Position numbers and translations under genes: made by a program
The notes under the pieces: model-generated
Told to the model about the DNA's origin: nothing
The model's database searches: none
What the model saw: only the letters and a program-made list of their open reading frames with translations
NCBI GenBank assembly: GCA_002706765.1
Contig: PAJV01000032.1
Coordinates: 62,001 to 126,000, forward strand
Length of the DNA stretch: 64,000 nt
From: Gimesia sp.
Lineage (GTDB): Bacteria > Planctomycetota > Planctomycetia > Planctomycetales > Planctomycetaceae
Direction of reading: 5' to 3'
Part shown: in pieces, positions 42,476 through 51,393 of the stretch
Layout: each line of letters begins with the position of its first letter
Position numbering within the stretch: position 1 is the first letter of the stretch

Positions 42476-43339
42476 CTATTGAGGGTCGAGGTTTTCAAAT
42501 TTTGCATCTTTGACCATAAACTGGTTCAAGTCTAAATTCCCTTTCAGTTCTGAATCAATCAACTGCAATCGCGCTTCAATTTTATGTAATCGGGCTTCCA
42601 GAGCAGGGTGGAACACCGATTTACCCGTTTGAGGCTGATTTCTGGGGACTTCAGGATAGCCCAGTTGACGTTGCAGAGCCCCGAACATGTATAAGGGATC
42701 ACGATTGAGATTGGCTTTGGCGATCCGTCCATCCTGACTACTGAATAAAACCGGATACCGAGGCTCGAACTCGGCATTACCCGGGCGTCTGCGCTGTTCA
42801 TCAACAAAATGTTGTGAACGCATATAAATCAGCTGTGCAAAATCAACAGATCCCAGCTGCTGTTTCAGCTTGCGGATCCATTCAGACCAGTCAGTATTGT
42901 ATTGGGTATCCCGGGAGATGGCTTCCAGACCATGATGGTATCCCAGGCGGTTGCGGGAAATGCATTCGAACTGATAGATAAACATTCCTGCGCTGCTGGG
43001 TGATTCGGTGCGATATTTGGCTTCACGTTCCAGGATTTTCAAAGCAATTTTCTGATCGAATCTGGACTTATCAGCTTCCGCATTTTTCATGATGTAAGTC
43101 TGAAATGGCGTGAAATAGTGTGCGAGTTTCTGCATTCCATCGGAGATACGTCCGGTGAGCATTAACTCTCCTTTGAGGAAGTCAATCGCCATCGGCAGTT
43201 TGGTCGTTGCCAGAATTTCTTCATAGATCGTTGCCAGAACGACCTGGGAGGGGATCGCATCTTCCAGTCTTTCACGGTAATTGCGAAAGAAGTAAGTCTG
43301 TTCGATATATTCTTCACGATCCAGGGGCATCTGTGTCAT
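42476..43339 (-). CDS. Hypothetical protein (287 aa)
   Basis: A soluble, helical, charged protein without signal peptide or membrane helix. Recognisable stretches are EEYIEQTYFFRNYRERLEDAIPSQVVLATIYEEILATTKLPMAIDFLKGEL at the N terminus and HPALEARLHKIEARLQLIDSELKG near the C terminus, a probable short coiled coil. It lies 93 bases downstream of ruvX on the same strand and may share its transcript. I do not recognise the family; the composition supports a real gene. Confidence 0.8.
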   Translation of the reverse strand: MTQMPLDREEYIEQTYFFRNYRERLEDAIPSQVVLATIYEEILATTKLPMAIDFLKGELMLTGRISDGMQKLAHYFTPFQTYIMKNAEADKSRFDQKIALKILEREAKYRTESPSSAGMFIYQFECISRNRLGYHHGLEAISRDTQYNTDWSEWIRKLKQQLGSVDFAQLIYMRSQHFVDEQRRRPGNAEFEPRYPVLFSSQDGRIAKANLNRDPLYMFGALQRQLGYPEVPRNQPQTGKSVFHPALEARLHKIEARLQLIDSELKGNLDLNQFMVKDAKFENLDPQ

Positions 43340-43432
43340 TGGGTTGGATTCGAATTCAGGTAGTTCGGGAAAATGAGTACGTGTCTTACAGCCGCACTGT
43401 TTTCATTATACCGTATCACGGACGAAAACGGT

Positions 43433-43921
43433 TCAAAAAGATCCGGGAATCTGCGTGCGATCCTGACTGTCGAGAAAGGATTGCAAAATGATCTGGGCAG
43501 CGAGTTTGTCCAGGTAGGCCTTCCGTTTGTTGCGGCTCATATTCATGTTGACCAGAATCTCTTCTGCCGCTGCGGAAGAATAGCGTTCGTCCCAGTAACA
43601 GACGGGGATCTCGGCGAACTGGCTGACCCAGTTACCAAACTGGCGTGCTTCTCTGGCTTTTTGCCCTTCATCACCACTCATATGCACGGGCAGGCCCACA
43701 ACCAGGCCTTTGCATCGATACTCTGTGATGATGTTTGTGAAGTGTTTCTGATCCTGTTGGGGGCTTTGTCGGTTGTAGTTATCCAGCGGGCTGGCGATAT
43801 TCTGTTCGAAGGTGGAAATCGCAATACCGACCCGTTTCGTGCCATAGTCGAGTCCCAGCAACCGTCCCTCTGCAGGGAATTCCACTTCAAACGGTTGACC
43901 GGTTTCAGAGGTATTGTTCAT
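43433..43921 (-). CDS. ruvX: Holliday junction resolvase-like protein YqgF/RuvX
   Basis: YqgF/RuvX is an RNase-H-fold nuclease linked to 16S rRNA 5'-end maturation and suggested to resolve Holliday junctions. The protein shows GRLLGLDYGTKRVGIAIS (D25), CKGLVVGLPVHMSGDEG, YWDERYSSAAAEEIL and DKLAAQIILQSFLD, with D25, E and the final Asp as metal ligands. The length of 162 residues is slightly more than usual because of the N-terminal extension. Its first 17 bases overlap the end of manC in another frame. Confidence 0.93.
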   Translation of the reverse strand: MNNTSETGQPFEVEFPAEGRLLGLDYGTKRVGIAISTFEQNIASPLDNYNRQSPQQDQKHFTNIITEYRCKGLVVGLPVHMSGDEGQKAREARQFGNWVSQFAEIPVCYWDERYSSAAAEEILVNMNMSRNKRKAYLDKLAAQIILQSFLDSQDRTQIPGSF

Positions 43922-44981
43922 AGCCGCGCTCCTCGATCAGGGTCACGAGTTTTTTGATCGCGGATTCATCATCTTTCGGCGCAATCAATGTGGCATCGGG
44001 CGTGTGTACGATCAGGCAGTTCTCCACACCGAATGTCGCAATCAGATGATCGTCTGTCGTTCGGATAATACTGTTGGAGGTTTGCAGGCCGCAGTGTGGT
44101 CCCAATACGGTATTGCCATCGGCATCGGTGGGGAAATATTTCTGCAGCGTGTTCCAGTTGCCGACATCGTCCCACTCAAACTCAGCTGGAATGACAGCCA
44201 GATGTTTCCTGGAGTGCTCGAGAACTGCATAATCGATGGAAATGGATTTCATGTCAGGAAAAGTGCGTTCCAGTGTTTCAGTATATTGCGGCAAATCGAT
44301 GACGGCGGCGATCTCCCTCAACTGGTTGTGCATTTCCGGTTCAAATTGACCTATCGCCTTCAGTATCGTTTGCGCTTTCCAGGCGAATATTCCGCAGTTC
44401 CAGAGATAGTCACCACTGTCACAATACTGCTGCGCGGTTTCGGGGTCTGGTTTTTCCTTGAATTCTTTGACGCTCAAGCCCGGCAGATTCGCTGCGATGG
44501 CGGATCCAGTTTGAATATAGCCGTACCCGGTGGCGGGATAAGCCGGGGGGACGCCGATCAGCGCAAGGGTATCCGGTTCGGCTTCAATCAGTTTTACCGC
44601 CTGTCTGACGGTATTCACGAAAGCTGATTCCGGCTGGATTACATGATCGGACGAGACCACAAGCATGATGGCTTCGGGATCAACGTGCAGTAGATGGATC
44701 GCTGCCAGGCCAATACAGGGGGCAGTATTTCGAGGTACCGGTTCGACCAGGATCTGGTCCGGGCTCAACTGAGGGAGTTGGAGTTTGATTTCAGGTGTAA
44801 GCGTATTGTTCGTGGCGATCCAGATTTGCTGCGCCTCTGAAAGTTCGCGACAGCGCGCAACGGTTTCCTGGATCATGGTCTGCTGGCCCACGAGTTTGAG
44901 CAGCTGTTTGGGAATCGCTTTGCGGCTTTGAGGCCAGAAGCGGGTTCCACTGCCACCCGCCATGACAACTGTATGAAGCAT
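43905..44981 (-). CDS. manC: Mannose-1-phosphate guanylyltransferase
   Basis: The enzyme makes GDP-mannose from mannose-1-phosphate and GTP, feeding capsule, O-antigen and glycan synthesis. The N-terminal Rossmann signature is VVMAGGSGTRFWPQSRKAIPKQLLKLVG. Then come PRNTAPCIGLAAIHLL, VVSSDHVI, TGYGYIQTG, FKEKPDPETAQQY and WNCGIFAWKAQ, all standard for the short single-domain type; the isomerase part of bifunctional ManC is absent. The C terminus forms the left-handed beta-helix-like dimer part. GGAG and AGG precede the ATG. It follows the UDP-sugar pyrophosphorylase by 80 bases. Confidence 0.92.
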   Translation of the reverse strand: MLHTVVMAGGSGTRFWPQSRKAIPKQLLKLVGQQTMIQETVARCRELSEAQQIWIATNNTLTPEIKLQLPQLSPDQILVEPVPRNTAPCIGLAAIHLLHVDPEAIMLVVSSDHVIQPESAFVNTVRQAVKLIEAEPDTLALIGVPPAYPATGYGYIQTGSAIAANLPGLSVKEFKEKPDPETAQQYCDSGDYLWNCGIFAWKAQTILKAIGQFEPEMHNQLREIAAVIDLPQYTETLERTFPDMKSISIDYAVLEHSRKHLAVIPAEFEWDDVGNWNTLQKYFPTDADGNTVLGPHCGLQTSNSIIRTTDDHLIATFGVENCLIVHTPDATLIAPKDDESAIKKLVTLIEERGYEQYL

Positions 44982-45061
44982 GAAGCCTGTTTCTCCGGAA
45001 GGGAAGTGTGTTCTACCTGAATGTTCGCAGGAATTGAGTGTATCAATTCAGCAGCAGCCTG

Positions 45062-46483
45062 CTATTCTCCCAGATACAGGGGAGATGTAAATTGCGTATC
45101 GACTGAGATTTTCTGTTTTAGCTCTGTTTCATCCACGGCAAATAACGGGCTGATCTCAACGATGGCATCAGCGGGAAGTTTGACACCACAAGACTGCAGC
45201 CAGTCGGAAAAGATGAGGTTGAGTGCCTCATGGGCTGTCCGGGGAGAATCCTGGCCCTCTGCATTTTTGACGGGATTAAACTCACGCGATCGATCCGTTT
45301 CATAGACCAGTACGGTATCAGCTTCAGGCAGCACATCAAAAATGAACCGCTCAAATTTGATTGCATTGGGTTCTTCAGGAGCGACTTGAGAACCCGATGC
45401 ATCGATAAACGGCACTTTTTTATTCGCCTGATGGAACGGAAGCCGCGCATCGTCGTTGGCGATCTGTTCCAGGAAATCCCGATTGAAAATATGAATCGCT
45501 GTGCTGCCCGCCCAGTGCAACAGGTTGCCAGCCTCATCTGTCTGCTCGGCAATCGAATCCGGCAGGTCACTGTATTCGATGATCTGGGTTTTCTGATCCA
45601 CGTCGCAGACGACCCCCATTTTTTCATCAGGGGATCGTTTCGAGACCACTTTCACGGAGACAGCGGCGTTCGCATTCTGGTGATAGCCCAGGAACTCCGG
45701 ATCACAGACGATGGCGGTCGGGTTATCGACCTGGTGATAATAGAGTGTGTCGATGCCCTTTTCGCGCATCACATCAAACATACCATTGTTTTTCAGTGCT
45801 GCCAGCATGCCACCATGTCCGTCCGGACTGACAGCGATGTAGTGTTTCTGCTCGAGCAGGATCTGCCCCGATTCCGCATCCACGGCGGGCATCGTACCCT
45901 GTTTAAAGAAGTAGAGATCGTCTGAGGACAGTCCAAAATTCTGATGCTGCTGGAAATATTCGACGGTCTCCTCGTGAGTGGCATCACTGGTCATGATGAA
46001 ATAGGAGATCGGCTGACCTGCCTGGCGTGCGCGGGCCCGTAGCTGTTCGACCAGAATCTGAAACAGCGAGGTCTGTTTGACAGGTCCGATGGGATACATG
46101 CCTTTAGGATGGCTGAACCCCAGGCGCGAACCCTGGCCGCCCGCAACGAGGATCGCACCGACTCGGCCTGCTGCCAGCAGTTGATTGCCTTGCGCAGTTG
46201 CTTTTTCTGACTCAGTCGGAGCGGACTTGCGATCTTCCAGTCGAACCACGGTAGCAGGGCGGGTAGCACGTTCTGCTTTCTGAGCCGGCGATTCCTCTGA
46301 TTTCGCGGAGGGATCGGGAGTATACAGCCGCTGGATCTGAGCGAAGTTGATGCGTTGGATCTGTGCCAACAGTTCGGACCGCTCTCTTTCATTCAGTTCA
46401 TCCCACCAGGCGAGGAGATGAGTCTGCTGAAAGTCTGCTAATGTCTGGTAAAGGTCCTCTGGAAAGGATTCGGGGGCTGTCAT
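45062..46483 (-). CDS. UDPGP-family UDP-sugar pyrophosphorylase (UDP-GlcNAc/UDP-Glc type, eukaryote-like)
   Basis: The 473-residue enzyme forms a UDP-sugar from UTP and a sugar-1-phosphate. The family motif GAILVAGGQGSRLGFSHPKGMYPIG lies near residues 108-132, and YFIMTSDATHEETVEYFQ, QGTMPAVD and YIAVSPDGHGGMLAALKNNG follow. These are the landmarks of eukaryotic UAP1/AGX-type UDP-GlcNAc pyrophosphorylases, not of GlmU. Later QVDNPTAIVCDPEFLGYH and PNAIKFERFIFDVLP continue the same alignment. ATG 46483 fits homologues; a longer reading from 46531 overlaps the end of ilvD by ten bases. Sugar specificity cannot be read with certainty. Confidence 0.87.
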   Translation of the reverse strand: MTAPESFPEDLYQTLADFQQTHLLAWWDELNERERSELLAQIQRINFAQIQRLYTPDPSAKSEESPAQKAERATRPATVVRLEDRKSAPTESEKATAQGNQLLAAGRVGAILVAGGQGSRLGFSHPKGMYPIGPVKQTSLFQILVEQLRARARQAGQPISYFIMTSDATHEETVEYFQQHQNFGLSSDDLYFFKQGTMPAVDAESGQILLEQKHYIAVSPDGHGGMLAALKNNGMFDVMREKGIDTLYYHQVDNPTAIVCDPEFLGYHQNANAAVSVKVVSKRSPDEKMGVVCDVDQKTQIIEYSDLPDSIAEQTDEAGNLLHWAGSTAIHIFNRDFLEQIANDDARLPFHQANKKVPFIDASGSQVAPEEPNAIKFERFIFDVLPEADTVLVYETDRSREFNPVKNAEGQDSPRTAHEALNLIFSDWLQSCGVKLPADAIVEISPLFAVDETELKQKISVDTQFTSPLYLGE

Positions 46484-46521
46484 ATGTTCTGGTTCCCTTT
46501 TGTTGAATGGGGGTTCCGGGT

Positions 46522-48213
46522 TTATTCGCAATCCGGCAGCAGGGCTTTACTCACACAGCCATGATGGGCCTGTGAGGTGGTTGCTGAAAAATCAGCCAGG
46601 TAGCCGCGGGAATGTTTAACGGGTTTGAGATTATAACGTTCACGACGCTGCTGTAATTCCTGGTCGGAAATATCAACGCTGATTTCACCTTTGAGCAGAT
46701 CAAATGAGATCGGGTCACCATCCTGGACCAGCCCGATGGGACCACCGACGGCTGCTTCCGGAGAACAGTGTACGCCAATGGCACCGTGTGAGACGCCGGA
46801 CACACGGGTGTCAGAGATAAAGGCGACTTTGCCATCAAGTTCCGGCACGGTCAGGGCAGCTGTCGCGACCAGTACTTCCGGCATGCCGGATGCGACGGGG
46901 CCGAGGTTACGTAATACAATGACACAGCCAGGTTTGATCTTACCGGCCTCAACGGCATCGACGACACCCTTTGCTTCATCAAAACAACGGGCGGTGCCTG
47001 TGAAGTGTGATTCCTGCATGCTGGAGACTTTAAAGACGATTCCTCCCGGTGCCAGGTTGCCGAAGCATACCTGCATATCGGCGTAGGTTTTGTAAGGTTG
47101 ATCCAGCGGGGCGATCAGTTCCTGGTCGGCGGGAACATCGCCGATGTCTGCCAGATTTTCTGCGATTGTTTTTCCTGTCACCGTCAGGCAACTTCCGTCG
47201 ATGATGCCTGCTTTGAGCAGATGTTTCATGAGAACCGGTGTGCCACCCAGGTGATGCAGATCGACCATGGTTTTTTTGCCGCGCGGTGCAAAGCTGCAGT
47301 AAACAGGCGTTTTTCGCAGGATTTGCTGGATGTCCTGCAGATGAAAATCGACGCCTGCTTCTCGTGCCAGCGCGAGTAGATGCAGGATGCCATTCGTAGA
47401 TCCACCGACGGCTGCGATGGTGGCGGCTGCATTTTCAAATGCTGTTCGGGTCAGGATGTCGCGCGGCCGGATATTCTTCTGCAGCAGGTTTCGCACGGCA
47501 GAGGCGACGTTCAGGCATTCCGTTTTTTTTGCATTATCAATGGCCGGAGTCGAACTGCTGAATGGCAGCATCAGTCCGATGGCTTCCAGCGCGATCCCCC
47601 AGGTATTGAAGGAAGCGGCGATCCCACACCCGCCTGGTCCGGGGCAGGCGGTTTTCAATATCTGTTCTGCTTCTTCCTGTTCCATCGCCCCGACTGCGGC
47701 AGCAGCCTGTGAGTCGTAAACATCCAGGATTGAAATGTCCTGACCTTTGTGGCAGCCCGGCATGATACTGCCTCCACTGACAACCAGGCCCGGATAATTG
47801 AGTCGCGCCAGCGCCATGGCGAAGCCTGGTCCGTTTTTGTCACAGTTGTGCAGACCAATCAGGGCATCATATGAGTGTGCGCTCACGACGCATTCCGCTG
47901 CGTTCGCGATCATATTCCGTGAAGGGAGACTGGCGTTGCCTCCTTCCTGTCCCTGGGTGATGTTGTCACTTACGGCGGGAACTCCAAACGGGAGGCCGAT
48001 CATGTCTGCGGACTGACATCCCTGGGCAATTTCTTTCGCAAGATCGTATGCATGCACATTACAAAGATTACCATCCAGTAACGGCACCCCAATCCCGATC
48101 TGAGCCTTGTCGAAATCCTGATCTGAAAAGCCCAGACCATAATAAAAAGCGGTGACTCCCCGCTGCCAGCCATGGGTCAGGTTCTGACTGTTCCAGTTGA
48201 AAGGGTGATCCAT
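46522..48213 (-). CDS. ilvD: Dihydroxy-acid dehydratase (IlvD/Edd family)
   Basis: The enzyme dehydrates 2,3-dihydroxy-3-methylbutanoate and its homologue in valine and isoleucine synthesis, using an iron-sulfur cluster. Cluster ligands are C51 (GNLCNVHAYDLA), C124 (LHNCDKNGPG) and C196 (CPGPGGCGIAASFNT). SGGSIMPGCHKGQDISILDVY, GGSTNGILHLLALA, PGCVIVLRNLGPVASGMPEV and ISDTRVSGVSHGAIGVHCSPEA also match. The length of 563 residues is normal. CAGGA nine bases before the ATG supports the start. Related sugar-acid dehydratases share the motifs, so an aldonate substrate is a minor alternative. It is the first gene of the minus-strand unit down to ruvX. Confidence 0.88.
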   Translation of the reverse strand: MDHPFNWNSQNLTHGWQRGVTAFYYGLGFSDQDFDKAQIGIGVPLLDGNLCNVHAYDLAKEIAQGCQSADMIGLPFGVPAVSDNITQGQEGGNASLPSRNMIANAAECVVSAHSYDALIGLHNCDKNGPGFAMALARLNYPGLVVSGGSIMPGCHKGQDISILDVYDSQAAAAVGAMEQEEAEQILKTACPGPGGCGIAASFNTWGIALEAIGLMLPFSSSTPAIDNAKKTECLNVASAVRNLLQKNIRPRDILTRTAFENAAATIAAVGGSTNGILHLLALAREAGVDFHLQDIQQILRKTPVYCSFAPRGKKTMVDLHHLGGTPVLMKHLLKAGIIDGSCLTVTGKTIAENLADIGDVPADQELIAPLDQPYKTYADMQVCFGNLAPGGIVFKVSSMQESHFTGTARCFDEAKGVVDAVEAGKIKPGCVIVLRNLGPVASGMPEVLVATAALTVPELDGKVAFISDTRVSGVSHGAIGVHCSPEAAVGGPIGLVQDGDPISFDLLKGEISVDISDQELQQRRERYNLKPVKHSRGYLADFSATTSQAHHGCVSKALLPDCE

Positions 48214-48490
48214 GATGATATTCCTGAGCGAATTGGGGTGACAGGGAATGTGGTCTCTTGTTTTTATCTAACTCTAAACAGTCCCTGGCGACACGCCAAG
48301 TTACTTAACATTTGATTTTCAAAACAGATACAGAGTCCAATCGCCATTTTCCAATAGGAGAGTCCCGAAGCAGCACTGCCTCCTGTTAGGGACAGGTCTA
48401 TTCCAGATAATTTCATTGAGGCGCGTTGAGAATAGAGTCCAGATCAGGAAATTCTGAAAAATTGGCTGAATTGTTTGAAATCAGAAGGTC

Positions 48491-48520
48491 TTGAAATATT
48501 GTATGTTGTTGCTATATAAT
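48491..48520 (+). promoter_or_regulatory. Sigma-70-type promoter of the L31 gene
   Basis: TTGAAA (48491-48496) and a perfect TATAAT (48515-48520) are separated by 18 bases. Transcription near 48527 would give a leader of about 305 bases before the L31 start codon at 48832. Confidence 0.65.
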
Positions 48521-48831
48521 GAGTTGCTGTGAATTGATCTAATCTGCCTTTGCGCTTGCTCATTCGTGCAGAGGAACGTAAACTGTGATGTTTCGTAAAG
48601 CAGAGATTTCTATAAGCTGTTTTGTTTTCTAATTTTAGGAATCTGAGTACTCGAACGATTACGTTTGAGAGGTCATTCCGGCAAAGCAGTTCGATGCCCG
48701 GCATCGGTAATAAAGCAGAGTCAGGGACAGCACACGGCAAGAAGTGCTTTCGGAGTCCCGATCCACAAGACTGGCAGCGGACAGTCTGTGAAATCGATTT
48801 AAGGTTTTCAGGTAATAAAGAAGCTGAGAAA
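48521..48831 (+). promoter_or_regulatory. Long 5' leader of the L31 gene
   Basis: About 305 bases between promoter and start codon are untranslated on the most likely reading, although one frame is open from 48622. A near-perfect palindrome CGATGCC-C-GGCATCG lies at 48692-48706. Such length is unusual for a short ribosomal-protein gene and may hold a regulatory RNA fold. Confidence 0.4.
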
Positions 48832-49119
48832 ATGAAAAAAGACATTCATCCCGATTATCACCCTGTTGTTTTTAAGGATACTTCAACAGGTGATTCATTC
48901 CTCATCCAGTCAACAGCCACTTCCAAAGCCACAGTCGAATGGGAAGACGGAAACACCTACCCCCTGGTGGCAGTGGAAATCAGCTCTAAATCTCATCCTT
49001 ACTACACCGGTAAGATGAAGTTTGTTGACAGTGCCGGTCGCGTGGAAAAATTCCAGAAGAAATACAACTGGGACAAACGCAAAGGTGCAGAAGAAGCGAA
49101 CAAAAAAGAAGAAGAGTAG
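48832..49119 (+). CDS. rpmE2: 50S ribosomal protein L31, type B (zinc-free)
   Basis: The 95-residue protein begins [37 protein letters not shown], the L31 signature. The CxxC pairs of the zinc-binding type A are absent, so this is the type B paralogue usually made under zinc shortage. The late [28 protein letters not shown] is standard. The tail ([14 protein letters not shown]) is charged and variable. The start at 48832 is set by homology; an in-frame extension upstream to 48622 has no protein-like sequence. A terminator follows 25 bases after the stop. Confidence 0.94.
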   Translation: MKKDIHPDYHPVVFKDTSTGDSFLIQSTATSKATVEWEDGNTYPLVAVEISSKSHPYYTGKMKFVDSAGRVEKFQKKYNWDKRKGAEEANKKEEE

Positions 49120-49143
49120 CACAATTATTTATTGTCATAAACT

Positions 49144-49178
49144 GAGGCTCTACGGACGATCCGTATGAGCCTCGTTTG
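49144..49178 (+). terminator. Rho-independent terminator after L31
   Basis: GAGGCTC (49144-49150) pairs with GAGCCTC (49167-49173), and an inner ACGGA/TCCGT pair extends the stem. A short T run follows (49175-49177). It separates the L31 unit from prfA. Confidence 0.75.
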
Positions 49179-49284
49179 ATGCATGGTCGTCTCTTTTCTA
49201 TTTTTTATGTCTGGGTTTGTGCTTCCACACTGTGTGAAGCGGCAAACCGAACACCACAGACAGGCTTATCGTGGATTCGGGTAA

Positions 49285-50367
49285 ATGAAGTTTCCCACCC
49301 TGCAGGTAAAACTGGATCGTTATGAGGAGTTGGAAAAAGAACTCCAGGATCCGGAAGTTCTGGCTAATACCAGTAAGCTGGTTGAAATCCAGCGTGAGTA
49401 CGGCGGCCTGGCGAAAGTTGCGTTAGCAGTTCGCGAGTATAATAACCGTGCCGAAAACATCGAAGTCGCCCAGGAAATGCTGGAAGAAGAGTCTGATCCG
49501 GCTGCCAGAGAATATGCGCAGAAGGAACTCGACGAACTCTACGAAGAGCACGAGAAGCATACCAAAGAGCTCGAAGACCTGGTGGTCGCCGGTGATTCCA
49601 TCACGCGTGGCGGCTTGATCATGGAAATTCGCGCGGGTGCCGGCGGCGACGAAGCGGCTCTGTTTGCCCGGGAACTCTTCGATATGTACATGCATTATGT
49701 AGAAGCACAAAGGGGCTGGAAAACAGAAGTCTTGAATCTGAGTGCCACCGAACTGGGGGGCATTAAGGAAGTCACCTATTCCATTGCCGGTGAAGGCGCG
49801 TATCACCGCTTGCAGTTTGAAAGTGGCGGACACCGTGTACAACGTGTACCGGAAACGGAAACTCAGGGCCGTGTGCATACCAGTGCTGCTACAGTAGCCG
49901 TGCTGCCTGAAGCCAGTGAGATCGAAGTGGAAATCAAGCCGGATGACATTCGTCTCGATACATTCCACGCGAGTGGTCCTGGCGGGCAGAAAGTGAATAA
50001 AACGGAAAGCGCCGTACGCATCACTCACCTGCCGACCGGCACCGTGGTGCAGTGCCAGGATGAAAAAAGTCAGCACAAGAACAAATCCAAGGCGATGCGC
50101 GTGTTGCGTAGTCGCGTGCTGGAACAGATGCAGCAGAAGGCGGCAGATGAACGTGCCGACCAGCGTCGGACTTTAATTGGCTCGGGTGACCGCAGCCAGC
50201 GCATTCGTACCTATAACTTCCCGCAAGGTCGCGTGACGGACCACCGCATCAACATTTCCCTTTACAAAATTGATCAGATCATGCAGGGTGACCTGGATGA
50301 TCTCATCAATGCCCTGTTGCAGTTTGACCGAGAAGAGCGTTTACTGGGCGACGGCTCAAAAAAATAA
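49285..50367 (+). CDS. prfA: Peptide chain release factor 1
   Basis: RF1 recognises UAA and UAG and triggers peptide release. The GGQ motif that contacts the peptidyl-tRNA ester is at 233-235 in [20 protein letters not shown]. The stop-codon tripeptide region reads [22 protein letters not shown]; the PxT motif is P189-E190-T191, confirming RF1 rather than RF2. The N-terminal helical domain and the length of 360 residues are standard. PrmC, which methylates the GGQ glutamine, is encoded 37 bases downstream, a classic pairing. Confidence 0.97.
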   Translation: MKFPTLQVKLDRYEELEKELQDPEVLANTSKLVEIQREYGGLAKVALAVREYNNRAENIEVAQEMLEEESDPAAREYAQKELDELYEEHEKHTKELEDLVVAGDSITRGGLIMEIRAGAGGDEAALFARELFDMYMHYVEAQRGWKTEVLNLSATELGGIKEVTYSIAGEGAYHRLQFESGGHRVQRVPETETQGRVHTSAATVAVLPEASEIEVEIKPDDIRLDTFHASGPGGQKVNKTESAVRITHLPTGTVVQCQDEKSQHKNKSKAMRVLRSRVLEQMQQKAADERADQRRTLIGSGDRSQRIRTYNFPQGRVTDHRINISLYKIDQIMQGDLDDLINALLQFDREERLLGDGSKK

Positions 50368-50404
50368 ATACGAGCCTGCCGATTAACGGTTAGCTGTAAC
50401 AACG

Positions 50405-51334
50405 ATGGATCGTGCCGTGAATGAGAACTCACCATCATCGGATCACACCTCCGGGGCTGCTTCGGAACCCTGGACTGTCCGTCGGATTCTGGACTGGACG
50501 ACCGCCCATTTAGCGAAGCACGGCAGCGATTCACCGCGTCTCGATACCGAAGTTCTCCTGGCACACGCGCGCAACTGCGAGCGGATTCGCCTCTATACCA
50601 ATTACGAAGATGTCGTCACAGAGCAGGAACGCGCCCTGATGCGACAACTGGTGCAAAGGCGGGCGAATTCCGAACCGGTTGCCTATCTGGTGGGAAAACG
50701 CGAGTTCTTCGGGCTCGATTTCCAGGTCGATAAGAACGTACTGGTGCCCCGTCCCGATACGGAAACGCTGGTCATGGAACTGGTCGATGAGGCGCAGAAA
50801 TTAACGGCCCCTTTCATTCTGGATTTGTGTACCGGAAGTGGCTGCATCGCGATTTCAGCTGCTGCGAATTGTCAGAATGCAAAATTTCTGGCAACAGACA
50901 TCAGTGAGCCAGCGCTGGCAATTGCACAAAAAAACGCCGCCGCCAATGAGTTATCGAATCAGGTTGAATTTCGGCTCAGTGACTGTTTCGATCAGATCGC
51001 GCCGGGAACTTTGTTCGATCTGATTGTGAGTAATCCGCCTTACATTCGCGATGCGGAAATCGAGCAGCTGGAAAAAGATGTCAGGCAGCATGAACCACGC
51101 CTGGCATTAGCAGGAGGAACGGACGGGCTGGATTTTTATCGCAGGATCATTCAGCAGGCGGGAGGCTATTTAAAAGACAAGGGTTTGTTGATGCTTGAGT
51201 TCTCACCTGAGCAGGAACCCGATTTACTGTCGCTGTTTAAAGCCACTGGTGAATACACAAATGTGAGGGTCAAAGCGGATCTGGCGGGGCGGGCCCGGGT
51301 GATAATCGGGCAAAAACTGCCTATCTTAAAATGA
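50405..51334 (+). CDS. prmC: Peptide chain release factor N5-glutamine methyltransferase
   Basis: PrmC (HemK) methylates the glutamine of the GGQ motif in RF1 and RF2 using SAM. The N-terminal helical bundle (WTVRRILDWTTAHLAKHGSDSPRLDTEVLLAH) precedes the Rossmann domain. That domain has REFFGLDFQVDKNVLVPRPDTETLV, motif I FILDLCTGSGCIAISAA and the catalytic NPPY in LIVSNPPYIRDAEIEQL. The length is normal, and the first 20 residues are a variable extension. It sits between prfA and murA, with 59 bases before murA, and probably belongs to one transcript. Confidence 0.96.
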   Translation: MDRAVNENSPSSDHTSGAASEPWTVRRILDWTTAHLAKHGSDSPRLDTEVLLAHARNCERIRLYTNYEDVVTEQERALMRQLVQRRANSEPVAYLVGKREFFGLDFQVDKNVLVPRPDTETLVMELVDEAQKLTAPFILDLCTGSGCIAISAAANCQNAKFLATDISEPALAIAQKNAAANELSNQVEFRLSDCFDQIAPGTLFDLIVSNPPYIRDAEIEQLEKDVRQHEPRLALAGGTDGLDFYRRIIQQAGGYLKDKGLLMLEFSPEQEPDLLSLFKATGEYTNVRVKADLAGRARVIIGQKLPILK

Positions 51335-51393
51335 ACGGATTTTCTATACTGCGTCTGCAAATCGACGTTTAATCTACAACAGGAGATCCAGGG

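Noticed and set aside
48622-48831. N-terminal extension of L31 by 70 residues
   Set aside because: The extension has no resemblance to L31; homologues begin at the Met encoded at 48832.
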